In this document: positions 18,337 to 25,427 of the stretch, one piece after another
Position numbering within the stretch: the first letter of the stretch is position 1
Layout: each line of letters opens with the position of its first letter
From: Amycolatopsis sp. CA-126428
GTDB taxonomy: Bacteria; Actinomycetota; Actinomycetes; Mycobacteriales; Pseudonocardiaceae
Direction: 5' to 3'
Assembly: GCF_002904335.1 (NCBI RefSeq)
Contig: NZ_PPHF01000180.1
Location: 1 to 64,000 of the forward strand
Length of the DNA stretch: 64,000 nt
Made by a program: the position numbers and the translations under genes
The notes under the pieces: generated by a model
What the model saw: only the letters and a program-made list of their open reading frames with translations
Told to the model about the DNA's origin: nothing
Database searches by the model: none

Positions 18337-18887
18337 TGCGCGCCGAGCGCCCTGCGCACCGCCGAGACGACGTCGGGGTGGCCGAGCGGCAGCGGCGGCG
18401 GCACGCGGTCTTCCGGGCTCACGGCGCTCGACGCGACCACCCGCACCTCCGTGCCCGTCTCGAGCAGCTTGGCGACCACGTCGTCGTGTTCGGCCAGCCA
18501 GGCGTCATTGGCCTGGAGGGCGTCGTCGGAGGCGAGGAACGCGTCCGAGGCCGGGTCGACCAGCAGCAGGTGCGTCGCCGCACCCGGGTGCCGCTCGACG
18601 AGCTGCAGCGCCTCCGCCGCGAACGGGCCGCTTGCCACGACGGCGATCTCGGGATCGTGCGGGCCGGCGTCGCCGAGGAGGTCGTCGGCTTCGGTCAGCG
18701 CGCCGCCGGCGGGCATCCGGCACCAGAACACGGCGCGCTCTTCGGCCAGCGGCCGCCAGGTCGCGGGCAGCTCGTCGTGCTTCGCGGCGCCCGCCGGATC
18801 GAGGACGATCACCTTGGGCCCCGACGGGTCCCCGGCGGTCACCACGGCGGGGCCTTCGGAGCGGACGGGTGCGGGTTCGGCGGGCAT
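18333..18887 (-). CDS. Alpha/beta-hydrolase-like protein lacking the nucleophile elbow
   Basis: 184 residues from ATG 18887 (GAAAGGAAC ahead). KVIVLDPAGAAKHDELPATWRPLAEERAVFWCRMP reads like the first strands of an alpha/beta hydrolase, and VAVVASGPFAAEALQLVERHPG (split: VVASGPFAAEALQ then LVERHPG) like its nucleophile helix, but the Gly-x-Ser-x-Gly elbow is ASGPFA. A late PPPLPLGHPD could stand where the catalytic His sits. It is 26 nt downstream of the NADH dehydrogenase and probably in its operon. A catalytically weak or non-catalytic member is possible. No firm function. Confidence 0.6.
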   Translation of the reverse strand: MPAEPAPVRSEGPAVVTAGDPSGPKVIVLDPAGAAKHDELPATWRPLAEERAVFWCRMPAGGALTEADDLLGDAGPHDPEIAVVASGPFAAEALQLVERHPGAATHLLLVDPASDAFLASDDALQANDAWLAEHDDVVAKLLETGTEVRVVASSAVSPEDRVPPPLPLGHPDVVSAVRRALGAH

Positions 18888-18913
18888 GGGCGTTCCTTTC
18901 ACCGAAAGGGCGT

Positions 18914-20203
18914 TCAGCGACGGGGGAGTTCCGGGCTGTCCGTGTCGAGCGGCACGGCCCCGGAGCGGACGAGTCCCAATTGGACGGTCTGGCGGCCGGT
19001 CAACGCCTCCAGGACCCAGTCGGCGGCCGTGCGCACGCGGTTGCCCGGCATCGCCATCAGGTGGTAGGCGCGCGTCACGACCTTCGCCGGGCGCCCGGAC
19101 AGCGGGATGTGCAGGGGGTTCGCCGCGGCGGCGCCGGCCCCGAGGTCGACGACGAAGCCGAGGTCGTGGTGCCGGTAGGTACCCCGGCGGCCGTACCCGA
19201 GCGACGCCGCCACGTTGCGCCCGGCGAGCCGGCCTTGGCGCTCGGCGTGCTGCGCGGTCATCGCGGTGTACTGGCCGGGACGCGTGAGGTCGGGCACCGC
19301 GGCCGCGTCGCCGCAGGCGAACACGTCGTCGCGGCCCGGCACGGTCAGCTGCTCGCTGACCACCAGCCGGCCCTTCGCGGTCTCGAGCCCGAGGCCGGCC
19401 ACCAGCGGGTCCGGCCGCACGCCGACGCACCACACGAGGGTGCGGGCCGCCACGGCGTCGCCGTTGGTCAGCGTGACGCCCTTGGCGTCGGCGTGCTCGA
19501 CCGAGGTCCTCATGAGCACCTCGACCCCGCGCGAGCGCAGCACCTGGTCGGCGGTCCGGCCGAGCCGCCCGGCGAGCTCGGGCAGCACCCGCTCGGCGAC
19601 GTCGAGCAGCAGCCAGCGGATCCGCTGCCCGGCCAGCTCGGGGTGACGCTTGGCGAGCGCCGCCGTGAACGCGGGACCCTGCGCGGCGACCTCGGTGCCG
19701 GTGTACCCGGCCCCGACCACCACGAACGTGCAGCGCGCGTCGCGTTCGGCCGGGTCGTCGGCCGCGGCCGCCAGTTCGATCTGCCGGGTGATGTGGTCGC
19801 GCAGGTACAGCGCCTCCGGCACGCCGCGGAAGCCGTGCGCGTACTCGGGGACGCCCGGGATCGGCAACAGCTTGTTGACGCTGCCCGCGGCCAGCACCAG
19901 CCGGTCGTACCCGATCCGGTGTTCGTTGTCTTCGGGATCGGTGTAGGTGACGTGGCGGGCATCGAAGTCGACACCGGTGGCCACCCCGAGGACCAGGCGG
20001 ACTCCGCGCAGCGTCTCGGGGATCGACACCGCGACGCGCCGCGGGTCGAGGATCCCGGCCGCCACTTCGGGCAGCAACGGCAGGTAGAGGAAGTAATCCG
20101 TCGGGTTCAGGACGACCACTTCGACGTCTTCCCCGGCTTGCTTCCGCAGGCTCTTCGCCGCGTGGTATCCGGCGAAACCGCCGCCGACGATCACGACACG
20201 CAT
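18914..20203 (-). CDS. Type II NADH dehydrogenase / pyridine nucleotide-disulfide oxidoreductase
   Basis: 429 residues from ATG 20203, preceded by GGAAGGAG. FAD site VVIVGGGFAGYHAAKSL at 3-19; NAD site VVVGAGYTGTEVAAQ near 155-170; GDAAAVPDLTRPGQYTAMTAQHAERQG near 300 is the third FAD contact. NDH-2 enzymes pass electrons from NADH to menaquinone at the inner membrane face without pumping protons. A C-terminal amphipathic part (RAYHLMAMPGNRVRTAADW) is present. A SigB-type promoter lies 38 nt upstream, so it belongs with the stress genes. An undefined NAD(P)/FAD oxidoreductase is the fallback name. Confidence 0.82.
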   Translation of the reverse strand: MRVVIVGGGFAGYHAAKSLRKQAGEDVEVVVLNPTDYFLYLPLLPEVAAGILDPRRVAVSIPETLRGVRLVLGVATGVDFDARHVTYTDPEDNEHRIGYDRLVLAAGSVNKLLPIPGVPEYAHGFRGVPEALYLRDHITRQIELAAAADDPAERDARCTFVVVGAGYTGTEVAAQGPAFTAALAKRHPELAGQRIRWLLLDVAERVLPELAGRLGRTADQVLRSRGVEVLMRTSVEHADAKGVTLTNGDAVAARTLVWCVGVRPDPLVAGLGLETAKGRLVVSEQLTVPGRDDVFACGDAAAVPDLTRPGQYTAMTAQHAERQGRLAGRNVAASLGYGRRGTYRHHDLGFVVDLGAGAAAANPLHIPLSGRPAKVVTRAYHLMAMPGNRVRTAADWVLEALTGRQTVQLGLVRSGAVPLDTDSPELPRR

Positions 20204-20240
20204 GGAGCTCCTTCCGGGGCGGATTTCCGTCCCGAACGGA

Positions 20241-20265
20241 TTACCCGAGGTCGGAGCCCGGAAAC
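20241..20265 (-). promoter_or_regulatory. SigB-type promoter of the NDH-2 gene
   Basis: GTTT (20265-20262) - 15 nt - GGGTAA (20246-20241) on the minus strand, ending 38 nt before ATG 20203. Fits the actinomycete SigB/SigF consensus GTTT-N14-17-GGGTAY. Confidence 0.65.
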
Positions 20266-20371
20266 CCGCGGGGTTGACCTCACCCCCCAGGGGCGTACGG
20301 TCAGGGTGTTGGCTGTTGTTCAGACACGTGCTCCGGTCAGCGCCCCTGCACCGCTGAGAATAGGGAGCGCC

Positions 20372-20740
20372 ATGTACGACTGTTTCCGCACGCTTTACGA
20401 ACCGTCCGGCCTCACCGTCACCACGACCGAACGACCGGGTGGGATCACCGTCTTCACCCTGGTCGGCGACATCGACGCCGCCACGGTCGGCATCCTCGAC
20501 GAAGCCCTCGCCACCGGTGAGCGGCTGGTCGTCGACCTGACCCGGGTCGCCTTCCTGAGCTGCGCGGGGGTCCGCTCGCTCCTGCAGGCGAACGCCCGCA
20601 CCGAAGTCGCCGTCGTGCTCGGCGGCCACGCGGTCACCCGTTCGCTCGAAGCGACCGGCGCCGACTTGCTGCTGAAGATCCACCCCCGCGTCGGCGCCGC
20701 GCTCGCCGGCTTGGCCCTCGAGCCCGGCCGGGAGGCGTGA
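20372..20740 (+). CDS. STAS-domain protein, anti-sigma-factor antagonist-like
   Basis: 122 residues, GGGAG ahead of ATG. STAS core: TVFTLVGDIDAATVGILDEAL, then LVVDLTRVAFLSCAGVRSLLQAN. In SpoIIAA/RsbV the kinase-phosphorylated Ser lies in Asp-Ser-Ser/Thr-Gly; here the aligned stretch is Ser-Cys-Ala-Gly, so the phosphosite seems replaced by Cys. Partner is probably an RsbW-type kinase such as the one at 27900. Redox control through Cys is a guess based on the mycobacterial RsfA case. Confidence 0.8.
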   Translation: MYDCFRTLYEPSGLTVTTTERPGGITVFTLVGDIDAATVGILDEALATGERLVVDLTRVAFLSCAGVRSLLQANARTEVAVVLGGHAVTRSLEATGADLLLKIHPRVGAALAGLALEPGREA

Positions 20741-20803
20741 CCGCTCGCCGGACACGCCTCCCGCCGTCCACTGTGTACTTTCAGGTCTTGGACGACGTTT
20801 GCT

Positions 20804-21070
20804 TCAGTCGTCTCCGGGCCAGTCGCCGGTCGCCTTGCGGTAACCGACGGCACCGGCCCGTTCGGTGGCGGCCTTGACGGCACCGAAGATCGCCCCCTGC
20901 ACCGCCGCCGCGATGACCACCTGACGCCAGGTGTAGTCGCGGTCGGTGGCGTCGGGGGCGTCGTCCTCCCCGACCACGCGGCTCCAGACCTGCTTGAACA
21001 CCTGGCCGGCGAGGATGCCGCCCAGGGCACCCACCACCCAGCTCAGCGGCTTGTAGAGCGCTTTGTTCAC
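20804..21070 (-). CDS. DUF4235 small membrane protein
   Basis: 88 residues, family DUF4235. Two hydrophobic stretches: KPLSWVVGALGGILAGQVF near 7-25 and QVVIAAAVQGAIFGAVKAA near 50-68, with an acidic loop (EDDAPDATDRDY) between. Third gene of an ATGA-overlapping operon with DUF3618 and holin-X-like proteins, a trio commonly kept together in actinomycetes and thought to act at the membrane under stress. Molecular role unknown. Confidence 0.8.
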   Translation of the reverse strand: MNKALYKPLSWVVGALGGILAGQVFKQVWSRVVGEDDAPDATDRDYTWRQVVIAAAVQGAIFGAVKAATERAGAVGYRKATGDWPGDD

Positions 21071-21372
21071 GAGTTCCTCCGGCGCAGGATCAGGCGGATC
21101 AGGATCAGCAGGCCCAGCACGCCGGCGAAGACCGGCAGCGGGTTGGCGCGGACGGCGTCGGCGCCCTGGCGGAACTTGACCGCGGTCGGCTCGTTCGTGA
21201 CGTCGGCGACCTTCGCGGTCGCCTGGTCGAGCTTTTCGTCGACGTTTTCCTTGACCCTGGCCTTGACGTCGAGCTTCTGCCCGAGCGCCTCCAGGGTTTC
21301 GGTGAGCTCCTCCCGGGTGGCGTCCCGGTCGAGGCGCGCCTCTTCGGCGTTCTTCGGGAAGTCCCCGCTCAT
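21067..21372 (-). CDS. DUF3618 membrane-anchored protein
   Basis: 101 residues. N-terminal half is a charged helix (ARLDRDATREELTETLEALGQKL, likely coiled coil, with the DUF3618 pattern I/L-x-x-T-R-x-x-L/M), continuing as DVKARVKENVDEKLDQATAKV; one C-terminal membrane segment (PLPVFAGVLGLLILIRLIL) ends in RRRNS. Middle gene of the operon, with four-base ATGA overlaps on both sides. Function unknown; the layout suggests a membrane-tethered rod facing the cytoplasm. Confidence 0.82.
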   Translation of the reverse strand: MSGDFPKNAEEARLDRDATREELTETLEALGQKLDVKARVKENVDEKLDQATAKVADVTNEPTAVKFRQGADAVRANPLPVFAGVLGLLILIRLILRRRNS

Positions 21373-21782
21373 GACCGCACTCCCTGCTTCACGGTGTCCA
21401 CGTCTTCGCGGACGCCGCTGATCGCTTCCTCGGGCACCGGCGGCACCCCTTGCGCCACTTCCTTCTTGCCGACCAGCGCCGCGATCCCGGCCACGACGAA
21501 CAGCGCGACCGCGACGATCACCGCCGCCAGCCAGCCGGGCACGACCAGCGCGAGCGCCAGCACGGCCGCCGCGACCAGCGTGCCGGCGCCGAGGAACGCG
21601 AACAGGCCCGCCGCGCCGAACAAGCCGGCGCCGAGGCCCATTTTCTTACCCTTGCGCTGCAGCTCGAAAGCCGCGAGCCGCATCTCGTCCCGGACGAGCC
21701 GCTTGACCTCGTCGGTCAGGTCCGTCACCAGTTCGCCGACCGAGCGGTCGGAAGCCGGCTTCTTGTTCACCTCTTCGATCAC
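21369..21782 (-). CDS. Actinobacterial holin-X family (holin superfamily III) protein
   Basis: 137 residues. SVGELVTDLTDEVKRLVRDEMRLA at 15-38 is the family N-terminal helix; two membrane segments follow (GAAGLFAFLGAGTLVAAAVLAL and AAVIVAVALFVVAGIAALVG). Despite the name these chromosomal proteins are not tied to phage, and no phage genes are near. Leads the operon holin-X / DUF3618 / DUF4235. A SigB-type promoter lies 27 nt upstream, divergent from the one of the SRPBCC gene. Confidence 0.82.
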   Translation of the reverse strand: MIEEVNKKPASDRSVGELVTDLTDEVKRLVRDEMRLAAFELQRKGKKMGLGAGLFGAAGLFAFLGAGTLVAAAVLALALVVPGWLAAVIVAVALFVVAGIAALVGKKEVAQGVPPVPEEAISGVREDVDTVKQGVRS

Positions 21783-21808
21783 CGAACACCTCCTTGCCTG
21801 GTCGCCGT

Positions 21809-21834
21809 GTACCCGGCTCGGCCGTGCGTCAATC
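21809..21834 (-). promoter_or_regulatory. SigB-type promoter of the holin-X operon
   Basis: Minus strand GATT - 16 nt - GGGTAC (-10 at 21814-21809). The -35 is one base off GTTT. TSS would fall near 21802, 20 nt before ATG 21782. Confidence 0.5.
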
Positions 21835-21841
21835 GCGCCGC

Positions 21842-21866
21842 GTTTGACCTCCGGTGCACCGGGTAG
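21842..21866 (+). promoter_or_regulatory. SigB-type promoter of the SRPBCC gene
   Basis: GTTT (21842-21845) - 15 nt - GGGTAG (21861-21866), 50 nt before ATG 21917. Back to back with the promoter of the divergent holin-X operon. Confidence 0.7.
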
Positions 21867-21916
21867 CCGCTGTGTGCCCTCAATGACGGGTACCGACCAT
21901 CGACGAGGAGGAGTGC

Positions 21917-22378
21917 ATGAGCACGATCACCGAAATCGTGGACGTGGAAGTCCCCGTTTCGACCGCGTACAACCAGTGGACGCAGTTCGAGGAATTCCCG
22001 CAGTTCATGGAGGGTGTCGAAGAAATCCGCCAGGTCGACGCCACCCACACCCACTGGGTGACGCGGTTCGGTGGCGTGACGCGCGAATTCGACGCGACGA
22101 TCACCGAGCAGCACCCCGACGAACGGGTCGCCTGGACGTCGGACTCCGGGCCGGATCACGCCGGTGTCATCACCTTCCACCGGCTGGACGACTCGCACAC
22201 GCGGGTGACCGCGCAGATGGACATCGACCCGGAGGGCTTCGCCGAGAACGTCGCCGACAAGCTCGGCGTGCTCGGCCGGCGCGTGAAGGGCGATCTCAAG
22301 CGGTTCAAGGAGTTCATCGAGCAGCGTGGCCGGGAGACCGGCGGCTGGCGCGGTGACGTGGACCGCCCGGGCCGGTAG
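21917..22378 (+). CDS. SRPBCC-fold (polyketide cyclase/dehydrase-like) protein
   Basis: 153 residues. ITEIVDVEVPVSTAYNQWTQFEEFPQFMEGVEEIRQ is the START/SRPBCC opening seen in stress-linked YndB/cyclase-like proteins; W-T-S-D-S-G-P-D-H-A-G-V and DSHTRVTAQMDIDPEGF follow in the beta sheet, and a long C-terminal helix (VADKLGVLGRRVKGDLKRFKEFIE) closes the pocket. The fold binds hydrophobic ligands; no ligand is known for this group, which in actinomycetes is often under general-stress sigma factors. GAGGAG stands before ATG. Confidence 0.82.
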   Translation: MSTITEIVDVEVPVSTAYNQWTQFEEFPQFMEGVEEIRQVDATHTHWVTRFGGVTREFDATITEQHPDERVAWTSDSGPDHAGVITFHRLDDSHTRVTAQMDIDPEGFAENVADKLGVLGRRVKGDLKRFKEFIEQRGRETGGWRGDVDRPGR

Positions 22379-22441
22379 GACCCGCGAGTCACCCGTTCGG
22401 GGTGAGTTGTCGCGGCGGGGCGGGATCATCCGCCCCGCCGC

Positions 22442-22468
22442 GTTTCACGTCCGGGGACCGCCGGGTAG
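22442..22468 (+). promoter_or_regulatory. SigB-type promoter, near-leaderless, of the aldo/keto reductase
   Basis: GTTT (22442-22445) - 17 nt - GGGTAG (22463-22468). The ATG is at 22478, only 9 nt past the -10, so the transcript start would fall at or within a few bases of the start codon. Confidence 0.6.
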
Positions 22469-22477
22469 GCCGGACTC

Positions 22478-23317
22478 ATGACGACCACCACAGCCGGCGT
22501 TCCCACCTTGGAATTGAACAACGGCGTGCGGATCCCGCAGGTCGGGTTCGGCGTTTTCCGGATCCCGCCCGAGGAAACCGCCCAGGCCGTGCGGACGGCC
22601 CTGGAAACGGGGTACCGCCACATCGACACCGCACAGGCGTACCGCAACGAGGCCGGTGTCGCCGCCGGGATCGCGGAGTCCGGGGTGGCACGCGAAGACG
22701 TGTTCGTCACGACGAAGCTGGCGAACGACGCGCACGGGCACGACAACGCGATCACCGCGCTCGAAGGCAGCCTGCGCCGGCTCGGCTTCGACTACGTCGA
22801 CCTTTACCTGATCCACTGGCCGTTGCCGGCCAAGGACATGTTCGTCCGGACGTGGCACGGCTTCGAAGACATCCTCCGGGCGGGCAAGGCCCGCGCCGTC
22901 GGCGTGTCGAACTTCCAGCCCGCCCACCTCGACCGCCTCGCCGGGGAAACGTCTCTGGTGCCCGCGGTCAACCAGATCGAGCTGCACCCGGCACTGCAGC
23001 AGGCGGAGCTGCGCGAGTACCACCGGGCGCACGGCATCGCCACCCAGGCGTGGAGCCCGCTGGCGCAGGCCGGCGTGCTCGGCGACCCGGTGCTCACCGG
23101 CCTGGCGGAGAAGCACGGGCGAACGCCGGCGCAGGTCGTGCTGCGCTGGCACGTCCAGCTCGGGAACATCGTCTTCCCGAAGTCGGCCTCACCCGATCGG
23201 ATGCGCCGGAACATCGACGTGTTCGGCTTCGCACTCGACGACGAGGACATGGCGGAAATCGGCCGGCTGGACGAAGGCCGGCGCACCGGGCCGGACCCGG
23301 ACACCTTCACCGCGTGA
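22478..23317 (+). CDS. Aldo/keto reductase (2,5-diketo-gluconate reductase type)
   Basis: 279 residues, (beta/alpha)8 family with the full catalytic tetrad by eye: Asp and Tyr in GYRHIDTAQAYRNEAGV, Lys in VFVTTKLAND, His in DLYLIHWPLP. NADPH contacts: WSPLAQAG near 190 and FPKSASPDRMRRNIDVFGF near 230-248. Reduces small aldehydes and ketones, plausibly detoxifying carbonyls made under stress. No ribosome site precedes the ATG, in keeping with the near-leaderless SigB-type promoter. Confidence 0.88.
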   Translation: MTTTTAGVPTLELNNGVRIPQVGFGVFRIPPEETAQAVRTALETGYRHIDTAQAYRNEAGVAAGIAESGVAREDVFVTTKLANDAHGHDNAITALEGSLRRLGFDYVDLYLIHWPLPAKDMFVRTWHGFEDILRAGKARAVGVSNFQPAHLDRLAGETSLVPAVNQIELHPALQQAELREYHRAHGIATQAWSPLAQAGVLGDPVLTGLAEKHGRTPAQVVLRWHVQLGNIVFPKSASPDRMRRNIDVFGFALDDEDMAEIGRLDEGRRTGPDPDTFTA

Positions 23318-23324
23318 CGGGGGC

Positions 23325-23350
23325 GTTTCCCTGCGCGACCTGCCGGGTAT
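23325..23350 (+). promoter_or_regulatory. SigB-type promoter of the 23387 gene
   Basis: GTTT (23325-23328) - 16 nt - GGGTAT (23345-23350), 36 nt before ATG; AAGGAG follows at 23374-23379. Confidence 0.7.
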
Positions 23351-23386
23351 TCCTTCCGCAAGGTCCCCCAGGAAGGAGCGTCCGGC

Positions 23387-23854
23387 ATGACCACGAACGC
23401 GTACCTGTCGTTCCTCGCGATCGGCGTTGCGCTGGTCCTGATAGACGGGCAGATCATCTACCGCAGCGGCCGCCGCTACCTGGAGAACTCCTACGGCGAC
23501 CCGGCGGCCGGCGCTTCGATGACCCGCCTGGTCACGGTGCTGTTCCACCTCGCGACGCTGGGGGTGCTGGCGCTGATCTCGACCATCGACATGGGCGGCA
23601 GCGACCTGCCCGGCGTGGTCGGGCGGATCGGCGTGCTGCTGCTGATCCTCGCGCTGGCCCACGCGATCACCCTCGGCGTCCTGGCCCGCATCCGCGGTGA
23701 GCAGGAGGTCGAGGCGGTCGTCCAGCGCGGCCCCCGGCCGCGGGCGGACATGGAGCAGCAGGGCACGACGGTCACCCCGGTGCCGGGCCAGGACGGCCGG
23801 TACCCGGCCGCGAGCCCGACGCTGGAGAACCGGTCCCCGTACTCCGCTCAGTAA
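23387..23854 (+). CDS. Three-segment membrane protein, function unknown
   Basis: 155 residues. Membrane segments by eye: AYLSFLAIGVALVLIDGQII (5-24), LVTVLFHLATLGVLALIST (47-65) and IGVLLLILALAHAITLGVL (82-100). The C-terminal 50 residues are polar and probably cytoplasmic (QRGPRPRADMEQQGTTVTP). Family not recognised. AAGGAG ribosome site and SigB-type promoter upstream place it in the stress set; a perfect 46-nt palindrome ends the transcript. Confidence 0.7.
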   Translation: MTTNAYLSFLAIGVALVLIDGQIIYRSGRRYLENSYGDPAAGASMTRLVTVLFHLATLGVLALISTIDMGGSDLPGVVGRIGVLLLILALAHAITLGVLARIRGEQEVEAVVQRGPRPRADMEQQGTTVTPVPGQDGRYPAASPTLENRSPYSAQ

Positions 23855-23863
23855 CGGCGGCAC

Positions 23864-23909
23864 CACAGTGAGGGCGGCACCTTCCCGGGAAGGTGCCGCC
23901 CTCACTGTG
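23864..23909. terminator. Perfect 46-nt palindromic bidirectional terminator
   Basis: 23-base arms CACAGTGAGGGCGGCACC... and its exact complement with no loop gap, centred at 23886/23887. Lies between the convergent 23387 and 23940 genes, so it can end both transcripts. Confidence 0.85.
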
Positions 23910-23939
23910 TGCTTTCCGGCGTTGGGCTTTCCGGCGTTC

Positions 23940-24740
23940 TCAGGCTTCGGAGGCCGGCAGATCCACCTCGGTGTGCCGCGAGGCGAGCGCCGTCGCCAGA
24001 TCGGCGAGCTTGACGTTGAGGTCCTGCGACGCGCGGCGCAGCACGTCGAACGCCTCGTCGGCGGTGATGCCGCGGCGCTGCATCAGGATGCCCTTCGCCT
24101 GGCCGATGACGTCGCGGCTGTCCAACGCCCGGCGCAGGTGCGCCGACTCCAGCTCGGCCGAAGCCACGGCTTCGGTGTGGGCCAGCGCGAGGGAAGCGTG
24201 CGTCGCCAGCAGCAGCGCGGTGTCGATCGCCGCGGTGTCGAACGCGCCCGGCGTCCGCGAGTAGATGTTGAGCGCGCCCGACAGCCGGGGCGGGCGGGCG
24301 TCCGGGAGCAGGGCGGTGGCCAGCACCGAGTGGTAGCCGTGCCGGGCGGCGGCCGGGCCGAACGCCGGCCAGCGGGGGTCGCTGCCCAGGTTCCGCGACC
24401 AGCCGATGGCCGGGCCGTCCGGGCGCGCCGACTCGACGCACGGGCCCTCGCCGTGGTCGTACTGCACCTGGTCCAGCCGCTCGGCGACCGGGTCCGTCTC
24501 GATGGGGGTGTGGAACGTCCCGTCGGTGTCCCGCAGGGTGACGCTGACCAGGTGGGCGTCCGGGATGAGCGCGATCGCGGCCCCGACGACGAGCTTGAGC
24601 ACGCCGGCGACGGTCGGCGTCACGTCGAGCAGGGTCCGCGTGAGGTCGGCGAACTGCCGGGCCAGCGGCCCCGGCTCCGGGACACCGTCCTGCCCGAACC
24701 AGGCCCGTTCCCGGGCCCACTCCTCTTCGCCGACGCTCAT
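23940..24740 (-). CDS. GAF-ANTAR sensor / RNA-binding antiterminator-like protein
   Basis: 266 residues. GAF domain about 45-185 (LLDVTPTVAGVLKLVVGAAIALIP ... VQYDHGEGPCVESARPDGPAIGWSRNLG), then ANTAR about 195-255 with SRDVIGQAKGILMQRRGITADEAFDVLRRASQ. GAF senses a small ligand or redox state; ANTAR dimers bind paired RNA stem-loops and prevent termination. Downstream targets unknown. It has a paralogue at 30514. Upstream lies the hemerythrin gene (41 nt), possibly co-transcribed. Confidence 0.85.
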   Translation of the reverse strand: MSVGEEEWARERAWFGQDGVPEPGPLARQFADLTRTLLDVTPTVAGVLKLVVGAAIALIPDAHLVSVTLRDTDGTFHTPIETDPVAERLDQVQYDHGEGPCVESARPDGPAIGWSRNLGSDPRWPAFGPAAARHGYHSVLATALLPDARPPRLSGALNIYSRTPGAFDTAAIDTALLLATHASLALAHTEAVASAELESAHLRRALDSRDVIGQAKGILMQRRGITADEAFDVLRRASQDLNVKLADLATALASRHTEVDLPASEA

Positions 24741-24781
24741 GGGTCCTCACTGTCTTCCGGAACGAGGTGCAGGCTTCCCAT

Positions 24782-25303
24782 TCAACCCGATGCCGGGGCG
24801 CGCAGGGCGGCACGGGCCCGGTCGACGAACCCCGGCCCCGGCCACAGCTGGTCGGCCTGGGGCATCCGGTCGGCGAGGTCGGGGTGCGGGAGCCGCGGCG
24901 CGGCCTCCCGGGTCTCGAGGACCTCCCGGCCCAGTTCGGCCTGCCGGTCGGCGGAGCAGGTGCGCCCGATCTCGCGCACGGCCGCGGGCCCCTCCTCGCG
25001 GACGTGCCGCCGGACGGCGCGGATCAGCCCGCCCAGCAGGCGTTCGAACCGCGTCTCCTGCGGCCCGGCGCCTTCGAGCTCCCGCATCAGGCGGTCCGCC
25101 TCGGCGAGGTCGCCGTCGCCGTCGAGGTACGGCTCTTCGGCGACGGCGTGCCGGACCAGCTCCGCGATCAGGTGATCGGCGAGGTCCTTGCGGTTCTCCG
25201 GACTGCCCTGGCCGAGCTCGAGCTCGGTGCAGAGCCGGTCGAGCTCGCGGTGGTCGCCGGCGAGGACGGTCGTCAGGTCGGTTGCGGACTGCTTGCCGTT
25301 CAT
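24782..25303 (-). CDS. Hemerythrin-domain protein
   Basis: 173 residues. DLTTVLAGDHRELDRLCTEL and DHLIAELVRHAVAEEPYLDG give the first His and the His/Glu pair of the HHE motif; RFERLLGGLIRAVRRHVREEGPAAVREI gives the second half with His and Glu. The four-helix fold binds a di-iron centre that senses or carries O2, NO or related species. SigB-type promoter upstream, back to back with that of the CYTH-CHAD gene, and the GAF-ANTAR sensor follows, so an oxygen/NO-stress role is plausible. Confidence 0.82.
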   Translation of the reverse strand: MNGKQSATDLTTVLAGDHRELDRLCTELELGQGSPENRKDLADHLIAELVRHAVAEEPYLDGDGDLAEADRLMRELEGAGPQETRFERLLGGLIRAVRRHVREEGPAAVREIGRTCSADRQAELGREVLETREAAPRLPHPDLADRMPQADQLWPGPGFVDRARAALRAPASG

Positions 25304-25340
25304 GCACTCTCCTGGTCCGGGCTCGGGTTCGCAGCATGGG

Positions 25341-25365
25341 ATACCCGCTGCTCCGGCGCCGAATC
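25341..25365 (-). promoter_or_regulatory. SigB-type promoter of the hemerythrin gene
   Basis: Minus strand GATT (25365-25362) - 15 nt - GGGTAT (25346-25341), 37 nt before ATG 25303. Overlaps the divergent SigB-type promoter region of the CYTH-CHAD gene. Confidence 0.6.
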
Positions 25366-25367
25366 CC

Positions 25368-25393
25368 GTGTCGGCCGGGCGCCTCCCGGGTAT
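25368..25393 (+). promoter_or_regulatory. SigB-type promoter of the CYTH-CHAD gene
   Basis: GTGT (25368-25371) - 16 nt - GGGTAT (25388-25393), 34 nt before ATG 25428. Confidence 0.6.
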
Positions 25394-25427
25394 TCACCGG
25401 GAAACCGGCCCCCGAGGAGGACGAACC

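Noticed and set aside
21369..21782. Holin-X gene as a prophage remnant
   Set aside because: No lysin, tail or integrase genes nearby, and this family is a normal chromosomal actinomycete one with DUF3618/DUF4235.
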